Positions 1 through 6,956 of a stretch of DNA of 39,364 bases are shown here, piece after piece. The position numbers and the translations under genes are program-made. The notes under the pieces were generated by a model. It was not told the DNA's origin. It searched no databases and saw nothing but the letters and a program-made list of their open reading frames with translations. Every line of letters begins with the position of its first letter. Position 1 is the first letter of the stretch. Location of the stretch: NCBI RefSeq assembly GCF_001884105.1, contig NZ_MACI01000016.1, forward strand, positions 1 through 39,364, written 5' to 3'. This DNA comes from Bacillus luti (GTDB lineage: Bacteria > Bacillota > Bacilli > Bacillales > Bacillaceae_G).

Positions 1-72
1 AAAAACATAGAAAAGTTGACAAGAGAGAAAGAAAAATTACAATCCCAGTTAGAAAAGGAAAAAACGGATTTC
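1..72. repeat. Terminal direct repeat (circular overlap)
   Basis: Bases 1-72 are identical to 39293-39364. The repeat lies inside one open reading frame that stays in frame across the join. The simplest reading is the overlap left by assembling a circular molecule, giving a 39,292-bp plasmid. Confidence 0.9.
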
Positions 73-273
73 GAAAAACAATTAGAAATCGAAAAAACAA
101 GAATTACGGGCGAAGTTTGGAAAGAAAATTTCGATAAGATTACACAAGAAAAAGAAACTTCTCTTCGAGAAAAATTAGAGTTGGAACATCAGATTAAAGT
201 CCTACAGGAAGAGAACCAAAAGTTGAAAGAAGAAAAGAAGAAAAATAAGGAAAGAGACACGGAGGGGCTGTGA
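1..273 (+). CDS. C-terminal part of RHH/coiled-coil protein (continues from 38708)
   Basis: This is the end of the gene that begins at 38708. The first 72 bases repeat the last 72 of the window, and the frame is kept when they are overlaid, giving one protein of about 285 aa. The visible part is a continuous charged heptad coiled coil rich in K, E and Q, with no globular domain, ending in a lysine-rich tail and a TGA at 271-273. A long perfect AT palindrome follows at 304-350. The open left edge is an assembly cut, not a truncation. See the 38708 entry for the N-terminal DNA-binding part. Confidence 0.85.
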   Translation, partial: KNIEKLTREKEKLQSQLEKEKTDFEKQLEIEKTRITGEVWKENFDKITQEKETSLREKLELEHQIKVLQEENQKLKEEKKKNKERDTEGL

Positions 274-303
274 AGCCTTCTCTTTTCTTGTTTTCAGGGG
301 AGT

Positions 304-350
304 TTAATATATAAAAGTTATATATTAATTATATAACTTTTATATATTAA
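304..350. repeat. Phased TTATATAA array 1, a perfect 21-bp inverted repeat
   Basis: Four 8-bp units of the TTATATAA type start at 307, 318, 329 and 340, exactly 11 bp apart; those at 307, 318 and 340 have one end base changed. The block is also a perfect inverted repeat: arms 304-324 and 330-350 around a 5-bp spacer. The central 17-bp arms are identical to those at 37038-37076. It lies between the end of the coiled-coil gene and the 3' end of the leftward gene at 455, so no promoter is expected there. Probably a protein-binding, centromere-like site. Confidence 0.8.
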
Positions 351-454
351 TTAAATACCGCGAAACATTGGTATGAAAAATTAATCCATCAACGCAAAGT
401 AGCTATGGTATGGTAGCTTCTCATTTCAGTATCAGATCCATATGTAGTTATTTT

Positions 455-1276
455 TTAGTTCTTTTGCGACCCTTCCAATTCCGCTTTTGGTTCTCCAAAT
501 TGTATACACGCATCACCAACTCCTATTGTAATACTTCCGAAATTTTCTGTAGCTTTCCTCAAACCGTTCTGACTATTTTCAAATATATTGCTAGCAAACT
601 TTATTGCTCGATCTTCATTCGCTTCTCGATTTCTTCCTTCCAAACTGGATATCCTCGTCTCTAATTCTTGATTTCTTCCTTCCAAACTGGACATCCTCGT
701 CTCTAATTCTTGATTTTTTCCTTCCAAACTGGACATCCTCGTCTCTAATTCTTGATTTTTTCCTTCCAAACTGGATATCTTTATCTCTAATTCCTGATTA
801 TTTTGTTCCATACAGGATATCTCAGGATTTTCTTGTGTTTGACCTTTAGAAAGAAATTTTTTAATCAGTTCTATAAATTTTTTGAACCCTTCTTTTACAG
901 TCTCCTGGAATACAACAGAACCTCCTGTTTTTAAGATCCATTCCAACATCGCAAGCAAAGTCTCTCCATTGAATCCGAAATGGAGAATTCCTGGTGTAAT
1001 GTTTTTAACTGATACAGATGGGACTTGGATATATTTCTTTAAGCTTTCTTCAAAACTAGCTAAATGTTTTTCTGTATCATACACCAGCACAAGAAGCTTA
1101 TTCTTTTCATACCACTCTTCGAATTCTGTTTCTGTCATTGTGAGCAAAGAGGAAGCATAATACGTCGATTTTACCGCTGTGATTAAATCCTGCATCTTCT
1201 TCAAAGATTCCTCATTTCCAATCATTTGTTCTTTCCATTCGTACTGTAATGTTAGAATTCTGTCGTTTTGTAACAT
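455..1276 (-). CDS. Repeat-containing coiled-coil protein, unknown function
   Basis: A 273-aa protein with no signal peptide or convincing membrane segment. Start ATG at 1276 follows an AAGGAG site at good spacing. Residues 1-95 are helical and charged. A middle part (about 95-145) is more hydrophobic and contains the phrase SVKNITPGILHFGFNGE. Then comes a coiled coil made of 14-residue units of the type SSLEGKNQELETRM, encoded by a 42-bp tandem repeat. The C-terminal end (about 215-273) has a short glycine-rich segment, GSITIGVGD. I do not recognise the family. Exact tandem units suggest copy number could change by slippage, altering coil length in 14-residue steps while staying in frame. 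It is divergent from the resolvase at 1678, with phased array 2 between them. Confidence 0.75.
   Translation of the reverse strand: MLQNDRILTLQYEWKEQMIGNEESLKKMQDLITAVKSTYYASSLLTMTETEFEEWYEKNKLLVLVYDTEKHLASFEESLKKYIQVPSVSVKNITPGILHFGFNGETLLAMLEWILKTGGSVVFQETVKEGFKKFIELIKKFLSKGQTQENPEISCMEQNNQELEIKISSLEGKNQELETRMSSLEGKNQELETRMSSLEGRNQELETRISSLEGRNREANEDRAIKFASNIFENSQNGLRKATENFGSITIGVGDACIQFGEPKAELEGSQKN
631..798. repeat. 42-bp in-frame tandem repeat inside the 455-1276 gene
   Basis: Four near-identical units start at 631, 673, 715 and 757, period exactly 42 bp (14 codons); sequence further right diverges. Each unit, read on the minus strand, encodes a two-heptad coiled-coil block. Differences between units are single bases, pointing to recent duplication. 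Confidence 0.9.
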
Positions 1277-1453
1277 TCGTATTCTCCTTTTTTAATCAGA
1301 TTGTTACTATATACCCATTTCACTATAACACTCGTTCACCTTGCCCGCACTTTTGTTTTAGTTACTGCCTTGATGGATATCGAACGAAATTATTATTTGT
1401 GAAATAAATAAGCAAAACTGTATTGCTTTTCTAAAGGATCTATTGAATAATGG

Positions 1454-1494
1454 TTATATAATAATTATATAAAGATTATATAATTATTATATAA
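1454..1494. repeat. Phased TTATATAA array 2
   Basis: Four perfect TTATATAA units start at 1454, 1465, 1476 and 1487, each 11 bp from the next. The array lies in the divergent gap between the coiled-coil gene (start 1276) and the resolvase (start 1678). It has the same architecture as arrays at 304, 22666, 26786, 26929 and 37037. Probable protein-binding or centromere-like site; a role in either divergent promoter is also possible. Confidence 0.8.
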
Positions 1495-1564
1495 TTAGAA
1501 AGTTCAGCACTTGAATTTGAAGAAATTACTATAACAAAAAACATTCTTAAAAATTTTTTGCCAC

Positions 1565-1650
1565 GACTGTCCCAAAGGTGTGCCATGGGACAGTCACAAT
1601 ATGAAAAAAAATCCGGACGGTGGAAAAAGGGTTTTCAGTGTCCCAAAGGT
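1565..1650. other. Probable res site of the resolvase
   Basis: A perfect 10-bp inverted repeat, GACTGTCCCA (1565-1574) and TGGGACAGTC (1586-1595), is separated by 11 bp. A 12-bp direct copy of part of it, TGTCCCAAAGGT, occurs at 1568-1579 and again at 1639-1650. All of it lies within about 115 bp upstream of the resolvase start, where res sites of Tn3-type resolvases are commonly found. The three half-site copies fit resolvase dimer binding and autoregulation; the crossover position cannot be told from sequence alone. Confidence 0.55.
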
Positions 1651-1677
1651 ATATACCAAATAGAGGAGGAAAAAAAC

Positions 1678-2247
1678 ATGAAAAAAGTGGGGTACGCGCG
1701 AGTTAGTGCAAAAGATCAATCATTAGATACCCAATTAATCCAATTGGAAAAATACGGATGTGATGAAATTGTAAGTGAGAAAATTACAGGAGTTTCAAAA
1801 GAACGAAAATTATTTGAACTTGTTGAAGAATTAAATGCCGACGACAAAATTATAGTGACAAAAATCGACAGATTGGGAAGATCTACTCTGCAAAGTATCG
1901 AGTTAGTCGAAAAAATGAATAAAAAAGGAATTGGACTTGTGATTCTCGATATGCAAATGGATACAACGACGATAACCGGAAAACTGTTTTTCAGTATTAT
2001 GAGCGCTTTTGCTGAATGGGAAAGGCTCAATCTCTTGGAAAAACAGGAACGCGGAATCCAGGCTGCTCGTTTAAAGGGGAAACACCTTGGCAAGCCAAGA
2101 CAATGGAACAAAGCCGGAATGGAGGAAGCAATCAAAATGTACGAAGACGAACGGATCGTAAGTGAAATCGTAGATATAACAAAAGTTTCGCGTTCTGCAC
2201 TTTACAGGGAATTAAAAAAACGCGGTATTGTAAGAAATGAAAAGTAA
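1678..2247 (+). CDS. Serine recombinase / plasmid resolvase
   Basis: A 189-aa small serine recombinase of the resolvase/invertase family. The N-terminal catalytic domain begins with GYARVS, in which Ser10 is the expected nucleophile, followed by the conserved arginine segment KIDRLGRS (residues 62-69). A long linker helix region (FSIMSAFAEWERL) and a C-terminal helix-turn-helix (about 150-185, SEIVDITKVSRSALYREL) complete the usual fold; length is typical. The start is the ATG at 1678 behind GAGGAGG; the longer frame upstream overlaps the inverted repeats and is not needed. It probably resolves plasmid multimers at the adjacent res-like site. It is 14 bp upstream of the next gene and could lead the 2262-8474 operon. 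Confidence 0.93.
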   Translation: MKKVGYARVSAKDQSLDTQLIQLEKYGCDEIVSEKITGVSKERKLFELVEELNADDKIIVTKIDRLGRSTLQSIELVEKMNKKGIGLVILDMQMDTTTITGKLFFSIMSAFAEWERLNLLEKQERGIQAARLKGKHLGKPRQWNKAGMEEAIKMYEDERIVSEIVDITKVSRSALYRELKKRGIVRNEK

Positions 2248-2261
2248 AGAGGAGGAAGAAT

Positions 2262-3044
2262 ATGAAAAAAATATCTGAAGTATATGAGGGGATTAAGTTT
2301 TTTACGAGAGATGGAGAAGAAAATAAACTTTTCGGGGTTGCCGAAAAGAACATTGAGAAGGAAATCAATCTTGTTGGTTCCGTTACAATTAATAAGGGTG
2401 ATGAACTTTCTCCTTGTGAGTGGGGTACGAATGAAGAAGATTTTTATGTAGATAAAGAAACATTCGATGAATATGAATATGTACTAACAGAAAACGACGT
2501 TAAAGATATTATCAAGACATATGAGAAAGAATTAGAAGAAATTGACGTAGAAAACTACTATGATTTTATGCAATTAGAAGAGCTGCCGCTTGAAGTCCGT
2601 GAAGGTGTAGTAACAATGTTGAAGGAAAATAGCGGAAAATATTATTTATTAGATTTCTTTGAAGAGGTTTATAATTTCCACGATGGACGTAATTATAAGA
2701 AAATTTGCTTACGAGACGAAAACGGATATTATGCAACTAATCTGGATTATAATGTTTCGGAACCAATCGAAGATGGGTATGGAGGTGGTTATGTTAAATA
2801 CTATTTTACAGACACAGCGACGATTTTAAAGGAAAATGTTCCAAACTATACGTATGAAGGTGATGAAGACAATTTCTTTACAATATTATCTATTGTGGAA
2901 GAAGAAGACAGAGAAGAAATTATCAAAGAGCTTCATGATTCGGTCGAAAATAATGAAGAAATCGACGAAGAGACGAAAGAATTATATATGAAAGAATGGG
3001 TAAAGGTATGGAAGAAATTTAGATTAAAAGAACTTTTCGAATAA
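2262..3044 (+). CDS. Acidic protein of unknown function with C-terminal RLKELFE
   Basis: A 260-aa, strongly acidic cytoplasmic protein rich in Glu, Asp and Tyr, with no membrane segment and no motif I recognise. A short loop at about residues 170-185 is rich in Gly and Tyr (EDGYGGGYVKYY). It follows the resolvase by 14 bp with a GAGGAGGAA site and is followed at 13 bp by the next small gene, so it sits in one operon. The last residues are FRLKELFE, matching the [R/K]LxxLF tail of other proteins in this operon. High acidity could mean DNA mimicry or binding a basic partner, but that is only a guess. Confidence 0.8.
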   Translation: MKKISEVYEGIKFFTRDGEENKLFGVAEKNIEKEINLVGSVTINKGDELSPCEWGTNEEDFYVDKETFDEYEYVLTENDVKDIIKTYEKELEEIDVENYYDFMQLEELPLEVREGVVTMLKENSGKYYLLDFFEEVYNFHDGRNYKKICLRDENGYYATNLDYNVSEPIEDGYGGGYVKYYFTDTATILKENVPNYTYEGDEDNFFTILSIVEEEDREEIIKELHDSVENNEEIDEETKELYMKEWVKVWKKFRLKELFE

Positions 3045-3057
3045 GGGGTAAAAGAAG

Positions 3058-3237
3058 ATGAGGAATAAAAAGGATGAAATGATGAAAGAAGCCCGAAAAT
3101 CGATGGAATTATCGGGCTTTCGTATAGGGAAAGACCATGATGAATTGGTCCGGAAACAATTGAATGGGAAAATTACTGAAGAAGAATTCTTGAAAGAAGT
3201 ACGAAATCGTTTAAAAAGGAGAAGTGAAAATGAGTAA
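3058..3237 (+). CDS. Small VbhA-like antitoxin-domain protein
   Basis: A 59-aa basic protein. The pattern ARKSMELSGF...DELVRKQLNGKITEEEFLKEVRNR resembles the VbhA antitoxin domain, a small helical domain known to inhibit Fic-type AMP-transferases by placing an S/TxxxE/G helix in the active site. ARKSMELSG contains an S-x3-G arrangement compatible with that motif. No Fic protein (HPFxxGNG motif) occurs in this window, so if the assignment holds it is an orphan antitoxin or serves a host or incoming Fic toxin. Start ATG 3058 with AAAAGAAG upstream; it overlaps the next gene by 8 bp. Confidence 0.6.
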   Translation: MRNKKDEMMKEARKSMELSGFRIGKDHDELVRKQLNGKITEEEFLKEVRNRLKRRSENE

Positions 3238-3403
3238 TATAATACGTTTTCCTACATTAACAACGCCGTTTACGGACGCGGAACTACAGGAATTTGAACA
3301 TTATAAACAAAAAATGAAAGATGCAAGAACGAAAGCGGAGATGGACTTTTATTATTACCAAGCCAAAGATCTGGCTGAAAAAGTGAATGAACGAAAAACA
3401 TAG
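3230..3403 (+). CDS. Small helical protein, paralogue of the 6664 gene
   Basis: A 57-aa protein starting at ATG 3230, overlapping the previous stop by 8 bp (translational coupling), with a strong AAAAAGGAG site inside the preceding gene. The segment FEHYKQKMKDARTKAEM aligns with FQEYKERMKKTESLAEM of the 66-codon frame at 6655-6855 (start taken at 6664), so the two are paralogues. Predicted all-helical, no cysteines, no membrane segment. Function unknown; its place directly before a CxxC mini-protein is repeated in the second module (6664 followed by 6957). Confidence 0.75.
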   Translation: MSNIIRFPTLTTPFTDAELQEFEHYKQKMKDARTKAEMDFYYYQAKDLAEKVNERKT

Positions 3404-3418
3404 AAAGAGGGTGTAAGT

Positions 3419-3754
3419 ATGTATGAATGTAAGTGTTGTTGGGCGCCTAGTGAGGATGTTTTATGCGTTATTTGTTCTGAATTTTCTGTTTTCGAACAAA
3501 TTGAACATAAAAAACACCTGCTTATAAATTATCAGATGTTTTATCACACACTAAAACACGATTTAGAGAATTATGATCTAGAAGATGTAAAAGAAATGTA
3601 TTCCTACTTAAAAGAAGATTTATTCTTTGTATTAAATAAACAGCATGAATTTATCCAGCGTTTAGAAGAAGAAATTAAAGAATTGAAACTACATAAAGAT
3701 GTTCGATTGCATTTTTTGTTTGGTATAGATAAGGATTATGAATTCAAATCCTAG
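3419..3754 (+). CDS. CxxC mini-protein with coiled coil and RLHFLF tail (copy 1)
   Basis: A 111-aa protein with cysteines clustered at the N terminus (C4, C6, C7, C16, C19), consistent with a small zinc knuckle. A long charged helix follows (about residues 30-95). Close to the end is KDVRLHFLF, shared with the frames at 6957 (PKVRLHYLF) and 7408 (PDVRLQYLF); here 9 further residues follow. The three are a small paralogous family: metal-binding head, coil, fixed hydrophobic tail. Good AGAGGGTG site before ATG 3419. Family not recognised. Confidence 0.8.
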   Translation: MYECKCCWAPSEDVLCVICSEFSVFEQIEHKKHLLINYQMFYHTLKHDLENYDLEDVKEMYSYLKEDLFFVLNKQHEFIQRLEEEIKELKLHKDVRLHFLFGIDKDYEFKS

Positions 3755-3774
3755 GAATTGAAGACCTATTATAA

Positions 3775-3850
3775 ATTTAAAACTTGTAAAAAATACTCAC
3801 GCAAAAAAATAAAACGGCTTTTTTTATAAAACACACATATATAAGGGGGA
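3775..3850. promoter_or_regulatory. Intra-operon regulatory repeat, copy 1
   Basis: About 75 bp that closely matches 6880-6955: GTAAAAAATACTCACGCAAA is identical in both (3786 and 6888), followed by an A7/T7 weak hairpin and ATATATAAG before the ribosome site. A related core, GTAAAAAATACTTGCGCAAA, occurs at 15576. Read leftward, ACGCAA (3799-3804) is a TTGCGT -35 and TTTAAA (3776-3781) a -10 at 17 bp, so it may fire an antisense transcript; a rightward promoter is less clear. Function unproven. Confidence 0.55.
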
Positions 3851-3856
3851 AACAAT

Positions 3857-4225
3857 ATGTTCGAATTAACAAGTATTAATATTGTAAAAGATGGTTTGTA
3901 CAAAGGCTATAAAGAACTTATTTTTTCTAAAGGAGACAACGTTCTTGCTGGTCAATATTGGTTTTTGGTAGACACAAACGATGAAGTTGTCCAAATAAAA
4001 GAACCAGTTAAAGGGCAAATGGAAGAAAATGTGGTGGAACGATTAAAGAAATCTTGGAAACTACAATCTTTATTTGTAAAAAAAGAAGAAGTACCAGGAT
4101 TAAGGCTGTTTGATAATCCGGAGAAAGGAAAGATAGAAGAAGAGCCGCGGAGAAGACTGTTTGATTGGGTAAATATTATCGAAAGAGGTGAGAGGAATGG
4201 AAGTAAAGATAAAGCAAAAGCGTGA
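3857..4225 (+). CDS. KGYKEL-family protein, copy 1
   Basis: A 122-aa protein whose N terminus (MFELTSINIVKDGLYKGYKE...) aligns over about 60 residues with the frame at 6125 (MYELTQVREVINGVFKGYKE...), so the two are paralogues. The N-terminal half looks like a small beta-rich domain (alternating YWFLVDTNDEVVQIK). Then follow SWKLQSLFV and two further RLF-containing stretches, GLRLFDN and RRRLFDW, which resemble the LF tails elsewhere in the operon. No known domain recognised. Strong AAGGGGGAA ribosome site; the 3' end overlaps the next gene by 29 bp. Confidence 0.8.
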   Translation: MFELTSINIVKDGLYKGYKELIFSKGDNVLAGQYWFLVDTNDEVVQIKEPVKGQMEENVVERLKKSWKLQSLFVKKEEVPGLRLFDNPEKGKIEEEPRRRLFDWVNIIERGERNGSKDKAKA

Positions 4226-4862
4226 AATAAATGTACAATCGATTTTCGCAAATCACAAACTAAATGAAACAGATAAGGTGTTTTTATTACTTATTAACCA
4301 TGTATCACAAAGTAAGGAATCAATTGGTATAGAAGAATTACAGGAAACATTGAACCAGGATGTGTATAAAGTAATTGTAGAGTTGTTGTTTAAAGGTTTA
4401 ATAGAAATTCGAAATGGAAAGTTGTTATTAATGGAAGAATTTCTTGTAAAACAGCTGAACCAGGAAGAAAAAATGCAATTAATTGCTCGATCCATTGGAG
4501 AATTAAACAAGAAAAATGAACCAATTACATTCGGTATGGTAGCGGAATTGACAGGGATTCGTTCGCAAGAATTAAGGGAGAATAAAGAGTTTTCTGAGGT
4601 TATTGGATCATTTTTGAAGCAAGGAAAAACGTATAACGTAGATCAAACTGGATCTGTTTCGTTCCCGGAACCTGATACAAAGAAGGAAGAAAGTGAAACA
4701 GAATCTAAGACAGAGGAAATCAAAGAGGGGAAAAAGGAAAGAACGAAACAGATTATAGCGGATTTACGAAAAAAGAATATGACACAAGTGGAAATTGCTC
4801 GTAAACATAATGTTTCAGAGGGCTACATTTCTTATATAAAGAAAAATATGTTGAATAAATAA
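4197..4862 (+). CDS. Helix-turn-helix DNA-binding protein
   Basis: A 221-aa probable regulator or replication accessory protein. The N-terminal half resembles a winged-helix (TDKVFLLLINHVSQSKESIGIEELQE... ending in ELLFKGLIEIRNGKLLL). A hydrophilic Glu/Lys/Ser-rich linker lies at about 150-185. The C-terminal segment QIIADLRKKNMTQVEIARKH plus NVSEGYISYIKK is a clear helix-turn-helix of the sigma/Trf type. ATG 4197 is preferred over the GTG at 4188 because AAAGAGGTGAG then sits at proper spacing. It overlaps the preceding gene by 29 bp, so it is co-translated. Confidence 0.8.
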   Translation: MEVKIKQKREINVQSIFANHKLNETDKVFLLLINHVSQSKESIGIEELQETLNQDVYKVIVELLFKGLIEIRNGKLLLMEEFLVKQLNQEEKMQLIARSIGELNKKNEPITFGMVAELTGIRSQELRENKEFSEVIGSFLKQGKTYNVDQTGSVSFPEPDTKKEESETESKTEEIKEGKKERTKQIIADLRKKNMTQVEIARKHNVSEGYISYIKKNMLNK

Positions 4863-4865
4863 AAT

Positions 4866-4936
4866 GTAATACATATGTAATTTCTATATAATAACTTGAA
4901 ATACGAAGAATTATTAATGTGTTTCTTATGTAATAC
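4866..4936. promoter_or_regulatory. GTAATAC half-sites upstream of the 4959 gene
   Basis: GTAATAC occurs at 4866-4872, followed after 4 bp by a degraded second arm, and again at 4930-4936. The same heptamer forms perfect palindromes at 31295-31312 and 38673-38690. These may be weaker binding sites of the same protein in a promoter between 4862 and 4959; no clear -35/-10 is visible. Confidence 0.4.
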
Positions 4937-4958
4937 ATTAATGGAAAAAGGTGATACG

Positions 4959-5588
4959 GTGAGAAATGTAAAGATTACGGAACTTACAATCTATGTGGAA
5001 GATGGCAAAATGGTTGAGATGTTTGTTTCTTATCAATTTTTAGTCTCGCGGAACGATATAGAAAAAGAAATTTTCATTTTATTAGATCAAAATCGACCGA
5101 AGGTTTTGGAATATGGGGATAATGGGTTTAAGGAAATTGTGATTAAACGAAAAATATTGAATCATTTTTTGAAATTAGCACATGAAGAATTTAATGCAAT
5201 TCGCTTTAAAGCACTGTTTCACAATCCGTACCCCACAAAACCACCGGTATTAACGTATTTTAAAGAACTAATTAACAAAGAAAAGGCTGCACTTTTAAAA
5301 GAAGAAGTTAGGAAGAAATTCTTAAATAAAGCAACCAGGACGATTGATGTTATTTTGTTTGTTCGGGATTTTCCAGAGATAGAACTAGCCGAGAAATATA
5401 TACAAAGTAAGAAGGAAGATTGTTTTACAATTTATCTGTATACACCATATTATTGTGGGTTTCGAAATTTTAAATATCATGTTCTTGGGAAAGGCGAATT
5501 TGTTGATAGAATTACATTTTATGTGGAATATTTGGGTCCAGAAAGAGGAAATACACATACAAATATTAAAGTATTATCTATCCAATAA
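4959..5588 (+). CDS. Protein of unknown function
   Basis: A protein of about 209 aa if it starts at GTG 4959, which has AAAAGGTGA at good spacing; alternative starts are ATG 4941 and ATG 4917, or TTG 4896. Mixed alpha/beta with no membrane segment and no motif I recognise; it has several aromatic strands (TFYVEYLG, FTIYLYTPYYCGF). It ends in KVLSIQ, lacking the LF tail of its neighbours. It lies in the operon between the HTH protein and the 5613 gene, 24 bp upstream of the latter. Confidence 0.65.
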   Translation: MRNVKITELTIYVEDGKMVEMFVSYQFLVSRNDIEKEIFILLDQNRPKVLEYGDNGFKEIVIKRKILNHFLKLAHEEFNAIRFKALFHNPYPTKPPVLTYFKELINKEKAALLKEEVRKKFLNKATRTIDVILFVRDFPEIELAEKYIQSKKEDCFTIYLYTPYYCGFRNFKYHVLGKGEFVDRITFYVEYLGPERGNTHTNIKVLSIQ

Positions 5589-5612
5589 AATGCATGTAAT
5601 GGAGGGATAAAT

Positions 5613-6044
5613 ATGCTCGTGGGAATTTATCAACCGGACGATGTATTCAAAATTTGGCTAAAAACACATGGAAATGCACACGGTTATTTTTTCGATTATA
5701 TAACAACGGTAACAAAAGAATCGATCCGATTCTCTATATACGTCCACCATACAAAAGATTACAGGGAAGAATATAGACACGAAGCATACGAACATCACAT
5801 AAAAAAAAGAAATCGAATGACTTCTTTTCGTATTCCATTTCTAGAGGGAGAAATTGTATCCAATTTATATAGACACGAAATAAAAAAAGATGTGTTAGAA
5901 GTCATAGAATGTCAATATTCTCTTCTGTTTGTAGAAGATGATCCGAATGTTTTATTAGATAAAATAAGGCATCAAGAGGAGGATCCCAACTATGATTATT
6001 GGGTTAGAAGAATCAAAGAACAACGGCTTCGAAATTTATTTTAA
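5613..6044 (+). CDS. Protein of unknown function with C-terminal RLRNLF
   Basis: A 143-aa basic protein beginning MLVGIYQPDDVFKIWLK, with a His/Tyr-rich middle (RHEAYEHHIKKRNR) and the C terminus EQRLRNLF, another example of the [R/K]LxxLF tail. Start ATG 5613 follows a perfect GGAGGG site. It shares no obvious domain with known families. It ends 80 bp before the second KGYKEL gene; the gap contains GGTAATACCTGTACCGGTAT, with a small inverted pair ATACC/GGTAT, that may hold a promoter or operator. Confidence 0.75.
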   Translation: MLVGIYQPDDVFKIWLKTHGNAHGYFFDYITTVTKESIRFSIYVHHTKDYREEYRHEAYEHHIKKRNRMTSFRIPFLEGEIVSNLYRHEIKKDVLEVIECQYSLLFVEDDPNVLLDKIRHQEEDPNYDYWVRRIKEQRLRNLF

Positions 6045-6124
6045 TACGTAGAAGGTAATACCTGTACCGGTATAGAATTAATATTTATCCAAAGACAGGT
6101 AATTGCGAAAGGAAGAGCCGTTAC

Positions 6125-6649
6125 ATGTACGAATTAACACAAGTACGAGAGGTTATTAATGGTGTATTTAAAGGGTATAAGGAACTAAAATTCACACATC
6201 ATAGAGATTTCGACGTATGGGTTTTAGTAAACAAAGACAATGATTTAGTGTGTTTTAAAGACAATATAGAAGTAAGAGTTTTTGATTTTCACTATGAAAT
6301 AAAAAAAGTAGTAAAGTCCAAGAAATGGAGATTAAATACGTTGTTTGTTCCATCAGAAAGAGTAAATAAATGTTGGGCTTTTTGGAGCTTGGAACAACGG
6401 AGACGTCTTGTTACAGAACAAGTTCCAATTACTTGTAGGTACAGAAAAAAAACAGAAGAAGAACGAGAGTTTTTCTTTTTTATAGAACACGGAGGATCGA
6501 TGTTAATTAATGATTTTTTTCACGAAATAACATCGATTTTACCAAACAAAGCAATTTTGCATCACAAAAGTTTGCCACGAAAATTAAAGAAACTTGGTTA
6601 TAATATCGCTCAGTATGAGATATATTATGGAGAATTCGATGATTTATAA
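6125..6649 (+). CDS. KGYKEL-family protein, copy 2 (extended)
   Basis: A 174-aa paralogue of the 3857 product. Both begin M[FY]ELT, carry GxxKGYKELxF at about residues 14-22 and continue into a strand-rich section (VWVLVNKDND), then KKWRLNTLFV, which matches SWKLQSLFV of copy 1. After that the two differ: this copy has an extra C-terminal part of about 80 residues with REFFFFIEHGGSMLINDFF and ends in GEFDDL. The ribosome site is GAAAGGAAG. The function of the family is unknown, but duplication with divergence of the tail suggests a shared binding head with different effector ends. Confidence 0.78.
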   Translation: MYELTQVREVINGVFKGYKELKFTHHRDFDVWVLVNKDNDLVCFKDNIEVRVFDFHYEIKKVVKSKKWRLNTLFVPSERVNKCWAFWSLEQRRRLVTEQVPITCRYRKKTEEEREFFFFIEHGGSMLINDFFHEITSILPNKAILHHKSLPRKLKKLGYNIAQYEIYYGEFDDL

Positions 6650-6663
6650 GGAGTGTGCTTATA

Positions 6664-6855
6664 ATGGAAGAAAACAAAAATGAATTTCCGGATATGGAAG
6701 TTATAGAGCTGCCAGAAGAAGAATATGAACGATTTCAGGAATATAAAGAGCGAATGAAAAAAACTGAAAGCCTGGCTGAAATGCGATATTGCTACAGTCA
6801 AATGAAAATCATCATTGATAGAGAAATCGAACGAAAAAAACAGAAAGAACAATAA
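6664..6855 (+). CDS. Small helical protein, paralogue of the 3230 gene
   Basis: A 63-aa protein if started at ATG 6664, with AAGGAG ten bases upstream; a GTG at 6655 is too close to that site. It is acidic at the N terminus and basic and helical at the C terminus. YERFQEYKERMKKTESLAEM aligns with the 57-aa frame at 3230. As in module 1, it is the gene just before the regulatory repeat or CxxC gene. No known domain. Confidence 0.72.
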   Translation: MEENKNEFPDMEVIELPEEEYERFQEYKERMKKTESLAEMRYCYSQMKIIIDREIERKKQKEQ

Positions 6856-6879
6856 TTTTTTTTGAAGAGAAATATATTT

Positions 6880-6955
6880 TAAAGTTTGTAAAAAATACTC
6901 ACGCAAAAAAAGAAACAAGGTTTTTTTATAAAATACATATATAAGAGGTGAAAAT
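6880..6955. promoter_or_regulatory. Intra-operon regulatory repeat, copy 2
   Basis: Near-copy of 3775-3850 with the same 20-bp core, A7/T7 weak hairpin and ATATATAAG before the ribosome site. Here it precedes a CxxC gene (6957) rather than a KGYKEL gene. The leftward -35/-10 pair is again present: ACGCAA 6901-6906 read as TTGCGT, then TTTAAA at 17 bp. Conservation of a non-coding block inside an operon argues for a regulatory job. Confidence 0.55.
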
Positions 6956-6956
6956 T

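Noticed and set aside
631-798. Evenly spaced repeats that could suggest a CRISPR array
   Set aside because: The repeats are contiguous 42-bp units with no spacers and code in frame for a coiled coil.
604-849. Plus-strand frame over the 42-bp repeat region
   Set aside because: It is the reverse-strand shadow of the coiled-coil gene and has no ribosome site.
1558-1677. N-terminal extension of the resolvase
   Set aside because: It overlaps the res-like inverted repeats, and the start at 1678 has the right ribosome site and family N terminus.
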